Shown here piece after piece: positions 8,358 through 16,541 of a stretch of DNA of 38,055 nucleotides (position 1 is its first letter; each line of letters starts with the position of its first letter). The notes beneath the pieces are model-generated. The model was not told the origin of the DNA. It ran no database searches and saw nothing but the letters and a program-made list of their open reading frames with translations. The position numbers and the translations under genes are program-made. The DNA lies in the NCBI GenBank assembly GCA_029245125.1, contig JAQWPZ010000168.1, forward strand, positions 1 to 38,055. The letters are read 5' to 3'. This DNA is from Rubripirellula sp. (GTDB taxonomy: Bacteria; Planctomycetota; Planctomycetia; Pirellulales; Pirellulaceae).

Positions 8358-9239
8358 TTAGCGGAGGTTACGTTTTAGCCATGCCCTGGCTTGCTGGCGA
8401 TATTCGCTTTCGCGGTGCATCCAAAGATCTGTATGTGTATGAAGGTACGGCCCTTCAGGGATCATAAATAGTTCGCTTGTGGGAACATCCAGAAAAGTGA
8501 ATTCAGCCAAATCAAGATGATCGATCAGGTAGTTGTCCCGCACCGTGCTTGCATTTTGCCCGCAAATGAGAACCGGCCGCCCGCCCAGGCGAGCGAGGCG
8601 TTTCAGTGCTGATTGACGATCGGAATCGGGATAGTTCCAGTTTTTTTGGCCGTCGAAGTGATCAAACGTGAAGCCGCCACGCCAGAAGGATGAAATTTCT
8701 TCATCGGCCAATCCGATGTAGCTGATCCCGATCGCACCTCGCGAGAAACCGCAAACGAACACGTTCTCACGATCCCCGCCAAACGCCGCGCAGATTCGCG
8801 GTAAATTGACTTTGCAGTAGTCGACGGTTGCTTGTTTATCACCCCACCATTGAACGGCATTTTCTTTTTGGTCTTTTTCGATATAGGGCATCACGATCCA
8901 AATGAATCCCCGGCCACCGCTCATACCGTATCCCAGGTTCGCATCTTTGACTTCACCACTGCCTTTACCAGGGGGAAACCGGTTGCCGGTGTATTCAACG
9001 ATAACGGGATAATTCCCATCCGGCTTCCAATCGACCGGCAGGTAAAGCGAATGGTAGACGTCGGTGTCTGCGTATTCAGCCGCCACTTGGCGAACTCGTC
9101 GGCCTGCTGCCGGCGCGAGGTTCACCATTGCGGGCGTCACCAGATCATCAGTGGGATCAGCAGTCGCGGTTCCGTGCTGAAAAATCGTGAGTGCCCCCAG
9201 CAAAGCCAGGCGGAGTAATCGCAGATCGAGAATGTTCAT
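8358..9239 (-). CDS. Secreted alpha/beta hydrolase (esterase-like)
   Basis: A 293-residue protein with an N-terminal signal sequence (hydrophobic 9-20, cleavage probably after ATA at 27). The alpha/beta-hydrolase fold is indicated by YPVIVEYTGN (strand before the oxyanion loop) and the nucleophile elbow CGFSRGA with Ser166. The catalytic His is probably His268 or His270 in YLHTHTDLW. The sequence recalls secreted peptidase- or PHB-depolymerase-like esterases of planctomycetes, but I cannot name the subfamily or substrate. It is transcribed alone, away from the YegP gene. The 262 bp between its stop and the start of the carbamoyltransferase hold no gene. Confidence 0.85.
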   Translation of the reverse strand: MNILDLRLLRLALLGALTIFQHGTATADPTDDLVTPAMVNLAPAAGRRVRQVAAEYADTDVYHSLYLPVDWKPDGNYPVIVEYTGNRFPPGKGSGEVKDANLGYGMSGGRGFIWIVMPYIEKDQKENAVQWWGDKQATVDYCKVNLPRICAAFGGDRENVFVCGFSRGAIGISYIGLADEEISSFWRGGFTFDHFDGQKNWNYPDSDRQSALKRLARLGGRPVLICGQNASTVRDNYLIDHLDLAEFTFLDVPTSELFMIPEGPYLHTHTDLWMHRESEYRQQARAWLKRNLR

Positions 9240-9513
9240 TGCTTGACAAATATTTTGGGTAGCGGATGTTCTCTATGCATCATCTTAACCCAACTTGAAC
9301 ATCATCTTTGCTTTCGAAAACAGGTGCGAAACGAGGTTCTCGTAATTTAACAATTGCCATGGTCCCTTCTTTGTGCAGGGCTGGGGTAACGCTCATCCAG
9401 CAGGGTGATTGGGAATCGTTGCAGTCGCTCCCCGTGGCGGAGGTGAAAATAGTATCATCGTCTCTACAGTCGCGAGACCAACGGGAACTCAATCGCGATG
9501 ACTCGGAAGGCAA

Positions 9514-9518
9514 AGGAG
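9514..9518 (+). promoter_or_regulatory. Ribosome-binding site that fixes the YegP start at 9526
   Basis: AGGAG ends 1 nt before an in-frame ATG at 9520 but 7 nt before the ATG at 9526. Only the second spacing is workable, so the protein should begin MPAKFQ and not MSMPAKFQ. Confidence 0.75.
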
Positions 9519-9525
9519 AATGTCG

Positions 9526-9858
9526 ATGCCAGCAAAATTTCAAATCAATCGGGCGAAGAATGGATCTTTCTATTTTAATTTGCTTGCTGCAAATGGTGAG
9601 GTTGTTCTGACCAGTCAGATGTACGTATCCAAAGCGACCGCCAAAAAAGGCATCGCGTCAGTTCAGAACAACGCATCGGAACCAGAGCAATTCGAATCGC
9701 TTACCAACAAAGCGGGAAAACACTATTTCGTACTCAAGGCCAAGAATCGGCAAGTGGTTGGTACGGGGCAAGCATATTCAGGCAGTACCGCGGTAAAGAA
9801 TGGGATCAAGTCGGTCGCAAAGAATGCACCCAAGGCAGCGGTCGAGGATGAGAGCTGA
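9526..9858 (+). CDS. YegP/DUF1508 family protein
   Basis: A 110-residue cytosolic protein made of two tandem DUF1508 repeats. Repeat 1 (about 2-46) reads KFQINRAKNGSFYFNLLAANG...SQMYVSKATAKKGIASVQ. Repeat 2 (about 54-100) reads FESLTNKAGKHYFVLKAKN...GQAYSGSTAVKNGIKSV. Each repeat has the family pattern of a beta-hairpin, an (S/G)(Q)xY motif and a K-G-I-x-S-V helix. YegP proteins are small and widespread, with no established biochemical role. The start follows from the ribosome-binding site. It is close (137 bp) to the next gene but need not be in the same operon. Confidence 0.93.
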   Translation: MPAKFQINRAKNGSFYFNLLAANGEVVLTSQMYVSKATAKKGIASVQNNASEPEQFESLTNKAGKHYFVLKAKNRQVVGTGQAYSGSTAVKNGIKSVAKNAPKAAVEDES

Positions 9859-9995
9859 CCGAGTCCAGCCTTGCCTGCCGTACCAATAGCCTTCCCTGCC
9901 GCAGTTATGGCGTTTCACTTTCAGAACAACATGGATTAAAACAGGGGAAGGTTTGTGATGAAAAATACTTCGTGCAAATGAAAAGCTCGGTTTAG

Positions 9996-12851
9996 ATGAC
10001 GGCCAGTCGTGTTTTCCTGGGGTTCTTCTGCATCCTCTTCGGTAGTTCGGTTTTCGCTGCCGCTGTGGCTCAAAATCCGTCCCGGTTTGAGACCGATGTA
10101 AAACCTGTGTTGGTCGCAAAATGCGGCGATTGCCATCGCCCAGCGGTTCGCAAAGGGGACTTGGATCTTTCCAGCCTTGCAGGTTTGCATCGGGGTGGCG
10201 AATCGGGAGAATCGGCGGTCGGTCGATCGCTCGAGGAAAGCCCTCTATGGACCCAGGTTGAATCGGGCGAGATGCCCCCAGAGGGTGAGACGCAATTAAC
10301 GTTGGCTGAGCGAGAGACTATTCGCAAATGGATCCTTGCTGATGGAATGGCCGAGCAATCATCTGCGGCAAGCGTGGAGCCACTGACGCAACATGATGTG
10401 TTGCCGATTGTGTTGTTGCGATGCGTCGCCTGTCATGGTCGCTCTCGACAAGAAGGTGGCCTCGACTTGCGAACGGTTGCTTCAATGCGTCGAGGTGGAA
10501 ATCGCGGGCCTGCATTGGTCGAGCATGATCCGGACAGTAGCTTGATGGTGCAACGCATCGAAAGCGAAGCTTGTCCGCCTCGCGAACTGTTATTGAAGTT
10601 CTTCATTCGACGCCCCCCAGAATCTGAAATAGACGTCTTGCGGCAATGGATCGCGGAAGGCGCGACCGAATTTGACGTTCCGGCGGATGTTGCGACAGTT
10701 CATGCTGATCCGCTGGTTACTAGCGAGGATCGCCAGCATTGGTCTTTTCAACCACCTCGCAAGCAAACGACAGTGGATTCGATTGACGAGCTACTGCTAG
10801 AAAAACTTGTTGAGAATGGACTTTCCTTCGCACCGATGGCCGAACGGGATGTGTTGATTAGGCGAGCGTACGTCGATCTTATCGGGATGCCGCCGAGCGT
10901 CGAGCAATGGCAACGATGGCGAAGTGATCGTGATCCGAATTGGTATCAGCAGATGATTGAAGATCTGCTCGCTTCACCTGAGTACGGCGAACGTTGGGGC
11001 CGGTATTGGCTCGACTTGGCTGGGTATGCCGATTCAGAAGGTGGCGTTTCAGCCGACCCGATTCGTCAAGTTGCATGGAAGTATCGTGATTATGTCATCC
11101 GTGCCTTCAACGATGACAAGCCGTACAACGAGTTCTTGATTCAACAGCTCGCTGGCGATGAGTTAGTCGATTACGAACATGCGAAGGAGATCACAGAAGC
11201 CATGGTCGAAAATCTGGTCGCCACTGGATTTTTGAGAATGGGAATCGATCAAACCGGTTCGCGAACGATGAATTTTGTACCCGAACGACTCGGTGTCATC
11301 GGTGATGCGATTACCGTGGTCGGCGAGGGGTTGATGGGAATGACACTCGGCTGTGCCCGTTGCCATTCGCACAAATACGATCCCTTGCCGCAACGTGACT
11401 ATTATCGTTTCAAGGCGATTTTCCAAGGTGCGCTTGATGAGCATGATTGGCTGACCTTTAAGAACCGAAGTCTGCAAATCGATGTCTCGGAGCGTCGGCA
11501 ACGAGTCGCAGATGTGAATCCGCCGCTACAGATTCGCCTTAGACAACTGAATAATGAGCTCAAGCAAGCGAAGACAGACTGGCAACTTGCGTTGCTCGTG
11601 CATCACTACCCTGGGCAAAGCGATGATGACCGAAGCGAGACGATTCGGGCGTTGCGAATCGCGGACAACAATCGAACGCTGCCACAGCGAATTTTAGTGG
11701 AGATGTTGCAGCGTGTTGAAATCCTCGATCCTGATCAACAGCCATCGCAGGTGATTGAGGCGGAGAAAGCGATCGCCGTAACTGAAATGGAGATCATCGA
11801 GGTCACTCGGCAAATGGAGCCGTCGTTAAAGATCCGTGCTCTCTGGGATCGCGGTGAACCGTCCCCGACCTACCTGTTACGCCGCGGTGAGCACAATCAA
11901 GCGGGGCAATTGGTCGGCCCTGGTGTCCCTGCTGTCTTGACCGATGGAATGACCCCTTTTGTTTCCACGCCTCCCTTTGCCGGGAAAACTGGGCGGCGTT
12001 TAGCGTTTGCGCGTTGGCTGACTCGATCCGATCATCCACTGACGGCGCGCGTGATGGTGAATCGAATTTGGTATCACCACTTTGGCACCGGTTTGGTCTC
12101 AACGCTTGAAAATTTTGGAATTCAGGGTGAGCTGCCATCCCACCCAGAACTCCTCGATTGGTTGGCGATCGAATTTGTCGAACGCGGCTGGAGCATCAAG
12201 GCGATGCATCGCTTGATAATGAATTCCCGTGCTTATCGGCAAACGAGTCGGAACAGTGAAGAAAGCTTGCATAACGATCCCCAAAATCGCTTGCTGTCAC
12301 GCATGCCTTTGAGGCGATTGGATGCAGAAGCGATTCGTGATTCGCTGCTTTTCGTCTCAGGACGGCTCGAGCGATCCGGTGGTGGACCACCGGATCTGGT
12401 GTCCGTGGCCCGCGATGGATTGGTCAACGTGTTACCAACCGCAGGCGGACAGTGGCGGCGAAGCGTTTATTTACAATATCGGCGGACCGAGATTCCGACG
12501 TTGATGGAGACATTCGACTACCCTGAAATGGGCCCGAATTGCTTGACACGCAGCATCTCAAACACGTCGCCACAGTCTTTGCTGTTAATGAACAACGAAC
12601 ATGTATGGCACTTGGCTCGGTCGTTGGCGAAGCGCGTTCGAGAGCAAGTTGGAAAGGAGGGGACGAGAGTCGATCTTGTGAATGGAGTGTATCAGCGCGC
12701 TTTGACAAGGTTGCCGACGGATCGTGAGATATCATTAGGGAGCGAAATGTTGCAAGTGCTTGCTCAAGACGGCCCCGGCAACATGGATCAGGCGTTGGAA
12801 GCCTATTGCCATGCGATTTTGAACTCCGCCAATTTCTTGTATGTCGATTAA
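9996..12851 (+). CDS. PSD1 and cytochrome-c-like domain protein (DUF1549/DUF1553), with two haem motifs
   Basis: A 951-residue exported protein with signal peptide MTASRVFLGFFCILFGSSVFAAAVA. The N-terminal part is an internal duplication of a planctomycete cytochrome-c-like domain: C43-GD-CH47 and C143-VA-CH147, each followed by a similar G-L-D-L...R-R/H-G-G stretch. DUF1549 begins near 286 (LIRRAYVDLIGMPPS) and contains a further CxxCH at 453-457 (CARCHSHKYDPL). DUF1553 covers roughly 670-940 (HPLTARVMVNRIWYHHFG, LSRMPLRRLDAEAIRDSLL, NNEHVWHLARSLAKR). Family members are numerous in planctomycetes, always exported, with unknown function. The stop overlaps the alternative first ATG of the DUF1501 gene, so both are co-transcribed. 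The family call is secure; haem attachment is inferred from the motifs. Confidence 0.95.
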   Translation: MTASRVFLGFFCILFGSSVFAAAVAQNPSRFETDVKPVLVAKCGDCHRPAVRKGDLDLSSLAGLHRGGESGESAVGRSLEESPLWTQVESGEMPPEGETQLTLAERETIRKWILADGMAEQSSAASVEPLTQHDVLPIVLLRCVACHGRSRQEGGLDLRTVASMRRGGNRGPALVEHDPDSSLMVQRIESEACPPRELLLKFFIRRPPESEIDVLRQWIAEGATEFDVPADVATVHADPLVTSEDRQHWSFQPPRKQTTVDSIDELLLEKLVENGLSFAPMAERDVLIRRAYVDLIGMPPSVEQWQRWRSDRDPNWYQQMIEDLLASPEYGERWGRYWLDLAGYADSEGGVSADPIRQVAWKYRDYVIRAFNDDKPYNEFLIQQLAGDELVDYEHAKEITEAMVENLVATGFLRMGIDQTGSRTMNFVPERLGVIGDAITVVGEGLMGMTLGCARCHSHKYDPLPQRDYYRFKAIFQGALDEHDWLTFKNRSLQIDVSERRQRVADVNPPLQIRLRQLNNELKQAKTDWQLALLVHHYPGQSDDDRSETIRALRIADNNRTLPQRILVEMLQRVEILDPDQQPSQVIEAEKAIAVTEMEIIEVTRQMEPSLKIRALWDRGEPSPTYLLRRGEHNQAGQLVGPGVPAVLTDGMTPFVSTPPFAGKTGRRLAFARWLTRSDHPLTARVMVNRIWYHHFGTGLVSTLENFGIQGELPSHPELLDWLAIEFVERGWSIKAMHRLIMNSRAYRQTSRNSEESLHNDPQNRLLSRMPLRRLDAEAIRDSLLFVSGRLERSGGGPPDLVSVARDGLVNVLPTAGGQWRRSVYLQYRRTEIPTLMETFDYPEMGPNCLTRSISNTSPQSLLLMNNEHVWHLARSLAKRVREQVGKEGTRVDLVNGVYQRALTRLPTDREISLGSEMLQVLAQDGPGNMDQALEAYCHAILNSANFLYVD

Positions 12852-12864
12852 CGGCGAACCCAGA

Positions 12865-14334
12865 ATGAATCCGCGCTCAAGCCAAACATCTCGCCGAGAT
12901 TTTTTTGCCCGTACAAGTGATGGGGTGCTGGGTGCCGCATTGACACATCTTTTGAGTAAAGATTTTTTAAACGAGCGTTTATCGGCGAGTGAAGGTCCAG
13001 CGGCTACACCTGGTTCAACCGGTGTTTACGATCTAACGGCTAAGCCAGCCCATCATGCGTGCAAGGCTACGTCGGTCATTCAATTATTCATGAATGGTGG
13101 TCCCAGCCAGATGGATTTGTTCGATCCCAAGCCAGTCCTTAATCGGATGGATGGACAACCATATCCAGGTAACGTGGAACAAATTGGGAATCAGGATACC
13201 GGTGACATCGGGGTAATGATGGGAGGACGGTATCCGTTCGCCCGTCATGGTGAAAGCGGGATGTGGATGGCCGATGTCTTACCACATACAGCGAAAATGG
13301 CCGATGAGATTTGTTTAATCAATTCGATGTGGACAGATCATCCCAATCATGACAATGCGTTGTACAAGATCCACAGTGGCCGGTTGTTCATGGGATATCC
13401 CACGCTGGGTTCGTGGGCCGTCTACGGATTGGGGACTGAGAATCAAAATTTGCCAGCCTATGTGGTTTTGACTGATCCGCTTGGAACGCCGAAGAACGGC
13501 TCACGGAATTGGACGGCTGGGTTCCTGCCTCCCGTCTACCAAGGAACCCGATTTCGCCCCACTGGATCTCCCATCCTGAATCTCAAGCCGACAGCGGAGC
13601 TGCCCGCAGAAGTGACTCAATCCGCTCGGCAACTACTGCGTCAGCTTGATGACATGCATCGTCAGCAGCGGCCTTATCAGCCCCAACTTGACGCTCGAAT
13701 CGAATCTTATCGATTGGCTGGCCGCATGCAGTTGACGGCGAATGAGGCATTGGACATTGGACAAGAAACCCAGCCTACCGAAGCAATGTATGGCATTAAC
13801 GAAAAATGGACGGATTCATTTGGGCGTCGGTGTTTGTTGGCCCGGCGTTTGGTCGAACGTGGTGTTAGGTTTGTGCAAATTTTTCTAGAGGAACAGCCTT
13901 GGGATAGTCATGCCGACCTCGCGGCCAACCATCGGGGAGTCTGTCAGCGGACTGACAAACCAGTCGCAGGATTGCTGCGGGACCTTGCCCAGCGAGGCTT
14001 GTTGGATTCGACGCTGGTGATCTGGGGAGGCGAGTTTGGTCGCACCCCGACGACGCAAAAATCAGCAGATGGATTTTCAGGTCGCGATCATAATATGCAA
14101 GCCTTTACGTCGTGGATGGCGGGTGGTGGAATCAAGGGTGGCACCACCTACGGAAAGACAGATGACTTTGGACACAAGGTGGTCGAAGACGCGGTCAGCG
14201 TGCACGACTTTCACGCTACTATCTTGCATCTACTCGGACTCGACCACCAAGACTTGTTTTTTACTCGTAGCGGCTTGGAGGAGCGTCTGACGGGTGTCGA
14301 GCCGCCGCGGATCGTTCGGGAAATCTTGGCTTGA
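12865..14334 (+). CDS. DUF1501 family protein with Tat signal
   Basis: An exported protein of 489 residues if begun at ATG 12865 (MNPRSSQTSRRDFFARTSDG, RR at 10-11 as expected for a Tat signal). A longer start at 12841 adds MSINGEPR, overlaps the upstream gene by 11 nt and lacks a ribosome-binding site. DUF1501 motifs are clear: VIQLFMNGGPSQMDLFDPKP near the N-terminus, RRCLLARRLVERGVRFVQI in the middle, then WGGEFGRTPTTQ and GRDHNMQAFTSWMAGGGIKGG. The fold is related to the alkaline phosphatase/sulfatase superfamily, but enzymatic activity is not established. DUF1501 genes nearly always follow PSD1-type genes in planctomycetes, and this is the first of two such pairs in the window. Confidence 0.95.
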   Translation: MNPRSSQTSRRDFFARTSDGVLGAALTHLLSKDFLNERLSASEGPAATPGSTGVYDLTAKPAHHACKATSVIQLFMNGGPSQMDLFDPKPVLNRMDGQPYPGNVEQIGNQDTGDIGVMMGGRYPFARHGESGMWMADVLPHTAKMADEICLINSMWTDHPNHDNALYKIHSGRLFMGYPTLGSWAVYGLGTENQNLPAYVVLTDPLGTPKNGSRNWTAGFLPPVYQGTRFRPTGSPILNLKPTAELPAEVTQSARQLLRQLDDMHRQQRPYQPQLDARIESYRLAGRMQLTANEALDIGQETQPTEAMYGINEKWTDSFGRRCLLARRLVERGVRFVQIFLEEQPWDSHADLAANHRGVCQRTDKPVAGLLRDLAQRGLLDSTLVIWGGEFGRTPTTQKSADGFSGRDHNMQAFTSWMAGGGIKGGTTYGKTDDFGHKVVEDAVSVHDFHATILHLLGLDHQDLFFTRSGLEERLTGVEPPRIVREILA

Positions 14335-14384
14335 TCCTCGGGGCCTTCCAGCGATCCGAGACATTGCGCCCAAGTAACGATTGA

Positions 14385-14413
14385 TTGAACTCGTGAAAGC
14401 TGCGTGTTGTAAA
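14385..14413 (+). promoter_or_regulatory. Weak sigma70-like promoter candidate for the amidohydrolase pair
   Basis: TTGAAC (14385-14390) and TGTAAA (14408-14413) are 17 bp apart, about 75 bp before the ATG at 14489. Each hexamer has four matches to consensus. The 154-bp gap after the DUF1501 gene makes a separate promoter possible, but the genes could equally be read through. Confidence 0.25.
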
Positions 14414-14488
14414 CAACCCACCGAGGCGTGAGACGACTGGTATCATAGAGCGAAAACACGGCCTGTCGCTCTGGACTATCTATCAATC

Positions 14489-15355
14489 ATGCTGAATCGC
14501 CGACAAGTCATTCAACTCAGTCTTTCCTCCGCGACTGTGGCCGCAGCCACGTCCGACGCGATGGGTGCGGTCGATCCCGATGAGCGGATCATCGACACAA
14601 ATTCCCATTTGTCTCGGTGGCCCTTTCGTCGTTTGCCTTTGGATCATGTTGAGCGATTAGTAAACAAGTATCGATCAATCGGAATTACCGAGGCTTGGGT
14701 CAGCAGCTTTGATGGACTTTTGCATCGTGACATCACGAGTGTCAATGAACGTTTGGCATCGCAAAGCAAGATGTTTGATGAGTTGGTGCCGATAGGCGTG
14801 GTCAATTTGAACTTGCCCGATTGGGAAAGCGATCTGCAGCGGTGTTGTGAACATCATCAAATGTTCGGTGTTCGCTTGTATCCGTCTTATCACAATTACG
14901 AGCTAGACGATCCCATGATGCTCGAATTGTTGCGTCGAGCCGCTGAAAACGGTCGCTTGGTGCAAATCGTCGTCGCCCTTGAAGATGTGCGAACCCAGCA
15001 CTCACGGCTTCGTGTCAAAGATGTCGACTTGTCGCCGTTAGGGGAGGCTTTGTCCCGTGTCGAGGGTGCGGTGGTCCAAGTGCTCAATGCGCGAAGCGTC
15101 GCAGATCGGTCGAATGAGTGGTCCAAGATCGATCGGCTCTATTTTGATACAGCGCGGGTCGATTCCACTGATGGTGTACCCCAGTTGGTCGAACAGTTTC
15201 ATGCGGGCCAAGTTATGTTGGGAACTCATGCGCCTCTTTTGATTCCAGAAGCGGCGTTGATTCGAACTCATGAATCGGGGCAACTTGATGTGGCCACGTT
15301 AAGGGCAGTGCTCTCTGGTAATGCGAAAAAGTTGATGGCTGGGTTGGCGTCATGA
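14489..15355 (+). CDS. Amidohydrolase-fold protein 1 with degenerate metal site, exported
   Basis: A 288-residue protein with a Tat-like N-terminus (NRRQVIQLSLSSATVAAATSDAMG). The rest looks like an amidohydrolase_2 (PF04909) TIM barrel: IIDTNSHLSRWPFRRL, YRSIGITEAWVSSFDG, GVVNLNLPDWE, GVRLYPSYHNYELDD, and at the end VMLGTHAPLL. The usual first-strand D-x-H-x-H reads D36-T-N38-S-H40, so one metal-binding His is replaced by Asn. The usual late GxDxP reads GTHAP, with His in place of the catalytic Asp. It may be a non-catalytic or unusual member. It overlaps the next gene by 4 nt (ATGA) and so probably works with it. The fold assignment is by pattern and good; the activity is unknown. Confidence 0.85.
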   Translation: MLNRRQVIQLSLSSATVAAATSDAMGAVDPDERIIDTNSHLSRWPFRRLPLDHVERLVNKYRSIGITEAWVSSFDGLLHRDITSVNERLASQSKMFDELVPIGVVNLNLPDWESDLQRCCEHHQMFGVRLYPSYHNYELDDPMMLELLRRAAENGRLVQIVVALEDVRTQHSRLRVKDVDLSPLGEALSRVEGAVVQVLNARSVADRSNEWSKIDRLYFDTARVDSTDGVPQLVEQFHAGQVMLGTHAPLLIPEAALIRTHESGQLDVATLRAVLSGNAKKLMAGLAS

Positions 15356-16212
15356 ACAGGAAACAATGGAATCCGGGTTTGCCTTCGCCCGAGACGTTAA
15401 AGCGATATCGCATTTGGGATTCGTACTTCACCCCTGCGCATGGTCATCCGGGTGATGACGGCAGCAATGCTCTAGTTGCTGATATCAAGCGCGCGTTGCC
15501 AGCGATCCAGAAGGGTCGTTTTGAACGTGCTTGTTATTTCCCCCATGTTGGTATTGGTACCACTTCAGATCAAAACCTCGAACACTTGCTGCGAACCCGT
15601 CCCGATGTTGTGCTCGGCCCAATGACTCGCTGGCCGAAATTTTTGATCGGGATGATTCAGGTAAATTCCAACGACGTGCCGGCATCGCTGAAAGCGATTG
15701 ACCGGTGGTTAGCCGATGGTCCAATGGTTGGTGTTTACCTGCCGGGTGGAGGACCAGGGGCGCGGCGGTGCGATGACCCCGCCCTCGGGCCACTAATTGA
15801 ACGGGTAGCAGAATTGCGCGGTGTAATCATGGTACACACGTGGTTCAAAACCGGCGGCAAACGTAATCCCAGTGAGTCGACGCCATCCGAATTGGCCGTG
15901 CTGGCTGCCCGTTATCCCGAGCAAACATTCGTTTGTGCGCATGCGGGTGGAGAGTGGCAGCGTGGCCTGCGGGCGATTCGACAACATTCCAACGTACACG
16001 TCGAAACATCGGGCTTTGATGCAACGGCGGGGTTTATCGAAATGGCGGTTCGGGAGATCACTGCTGGGCGAATCATCTTTGGTAGCCATCTGCCCTCGCG
16101 TTCGCTGGGGACTGAATTGGCAAAGGTGATCAGTGCCGACATCGGGGAAGAAGACAAGCGACTCATTCTGGGCCAGAATTTTCGCCGTTTGTTGCGTGTC
16201 GACAGCAAATGA
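15352..16212 (+). CDS. Amidohydrolase-fold protein 2, coupled partner
   Basis: A 286-residue protein without a signal peptide, also resembling amidohydrolase_2 (PF04909). Recognisable strands are RYRIWDSYFTPAHGHPGDD, ERACYFPHVGIG, MVGVYLPGGG, GVIMVHTWFKTGG, FVCAHAGGEW and RIIFGSHLPSRS. His residues of strands 5 and 6 (MVHTW, CAHAGG) are kept, but the first-strand HxH is replaced by D-S-Y and the late Asp by His (GSHLPS). It thus shares the late Asp-to-His change with the upstream protein. The start overlaps the upstream stop by 4 nt, which points to equal production and perhaps a heteromer. It is odd that the partner appears exported and this one does not. Last gene of the block starting at 9996. 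Confidence 0.85.
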   Translation: MNRKQWNPGLPSPETLKRYRIWDSYFTPAHGHPGDDGSNALVADIKRALPAIQKGRFERACYFPHVGIGTTSDQNLEHLLRTRPDVVLGPMTRWPKFLIGMIQVNSNDVPASLKAIDRWLADGPMVGVYLPGGGPGARRCDDPALGPLIERVAELRGVIMVHTWFKTGGKRNPSESTPSELAVLAARYPEQTFVCAHAGGEWQRGLRAIRQHSNVHVETSGFDATAGFIEMAVREITAGRIIFGSHLPSRSLGTELAKVISADIGEEDKRLILGQNFRRLLRVDSK

Positions 16213-16541
16213 ATTTGCGAACTATATCTGCGATACTTCCAGCAACTGCGATGAAGTTGAGATTTCGAGAAATTGAAATTGGACGGGTCCGCTACCTGAG
16301 CTTGTTTGCTGATGATTTGTCGAAGGTTTGATCGCCATCGTGCCGCGAGGCTGGATCAATGGACAACCAATCCATTGGATGAAGCGATTCTAGAAACCCC
16401 GGATGACTTTTGCGGCACTATAACAACAGGTGGTGCCAGGATTGTTTTTCAGGAGCAAACCTGGGCCCGGATGGCTGTCACAAAGAGAGTGAAATCGCTG
16501 GCGAACTCCGGTCCTTTTGGAGGCATGATACGCCGCGGCAG
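16213..16541. other. Convergent intergenic region (329 bp), no gene seen
   Basis: It lies between the ends of the amidohydrolase pair (plus) and smc (minus). The one open frame crossing it has no family features or ribosome-binding site. I see no strong hairpin with a T-tract for either direction. Confidence 0.5.
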
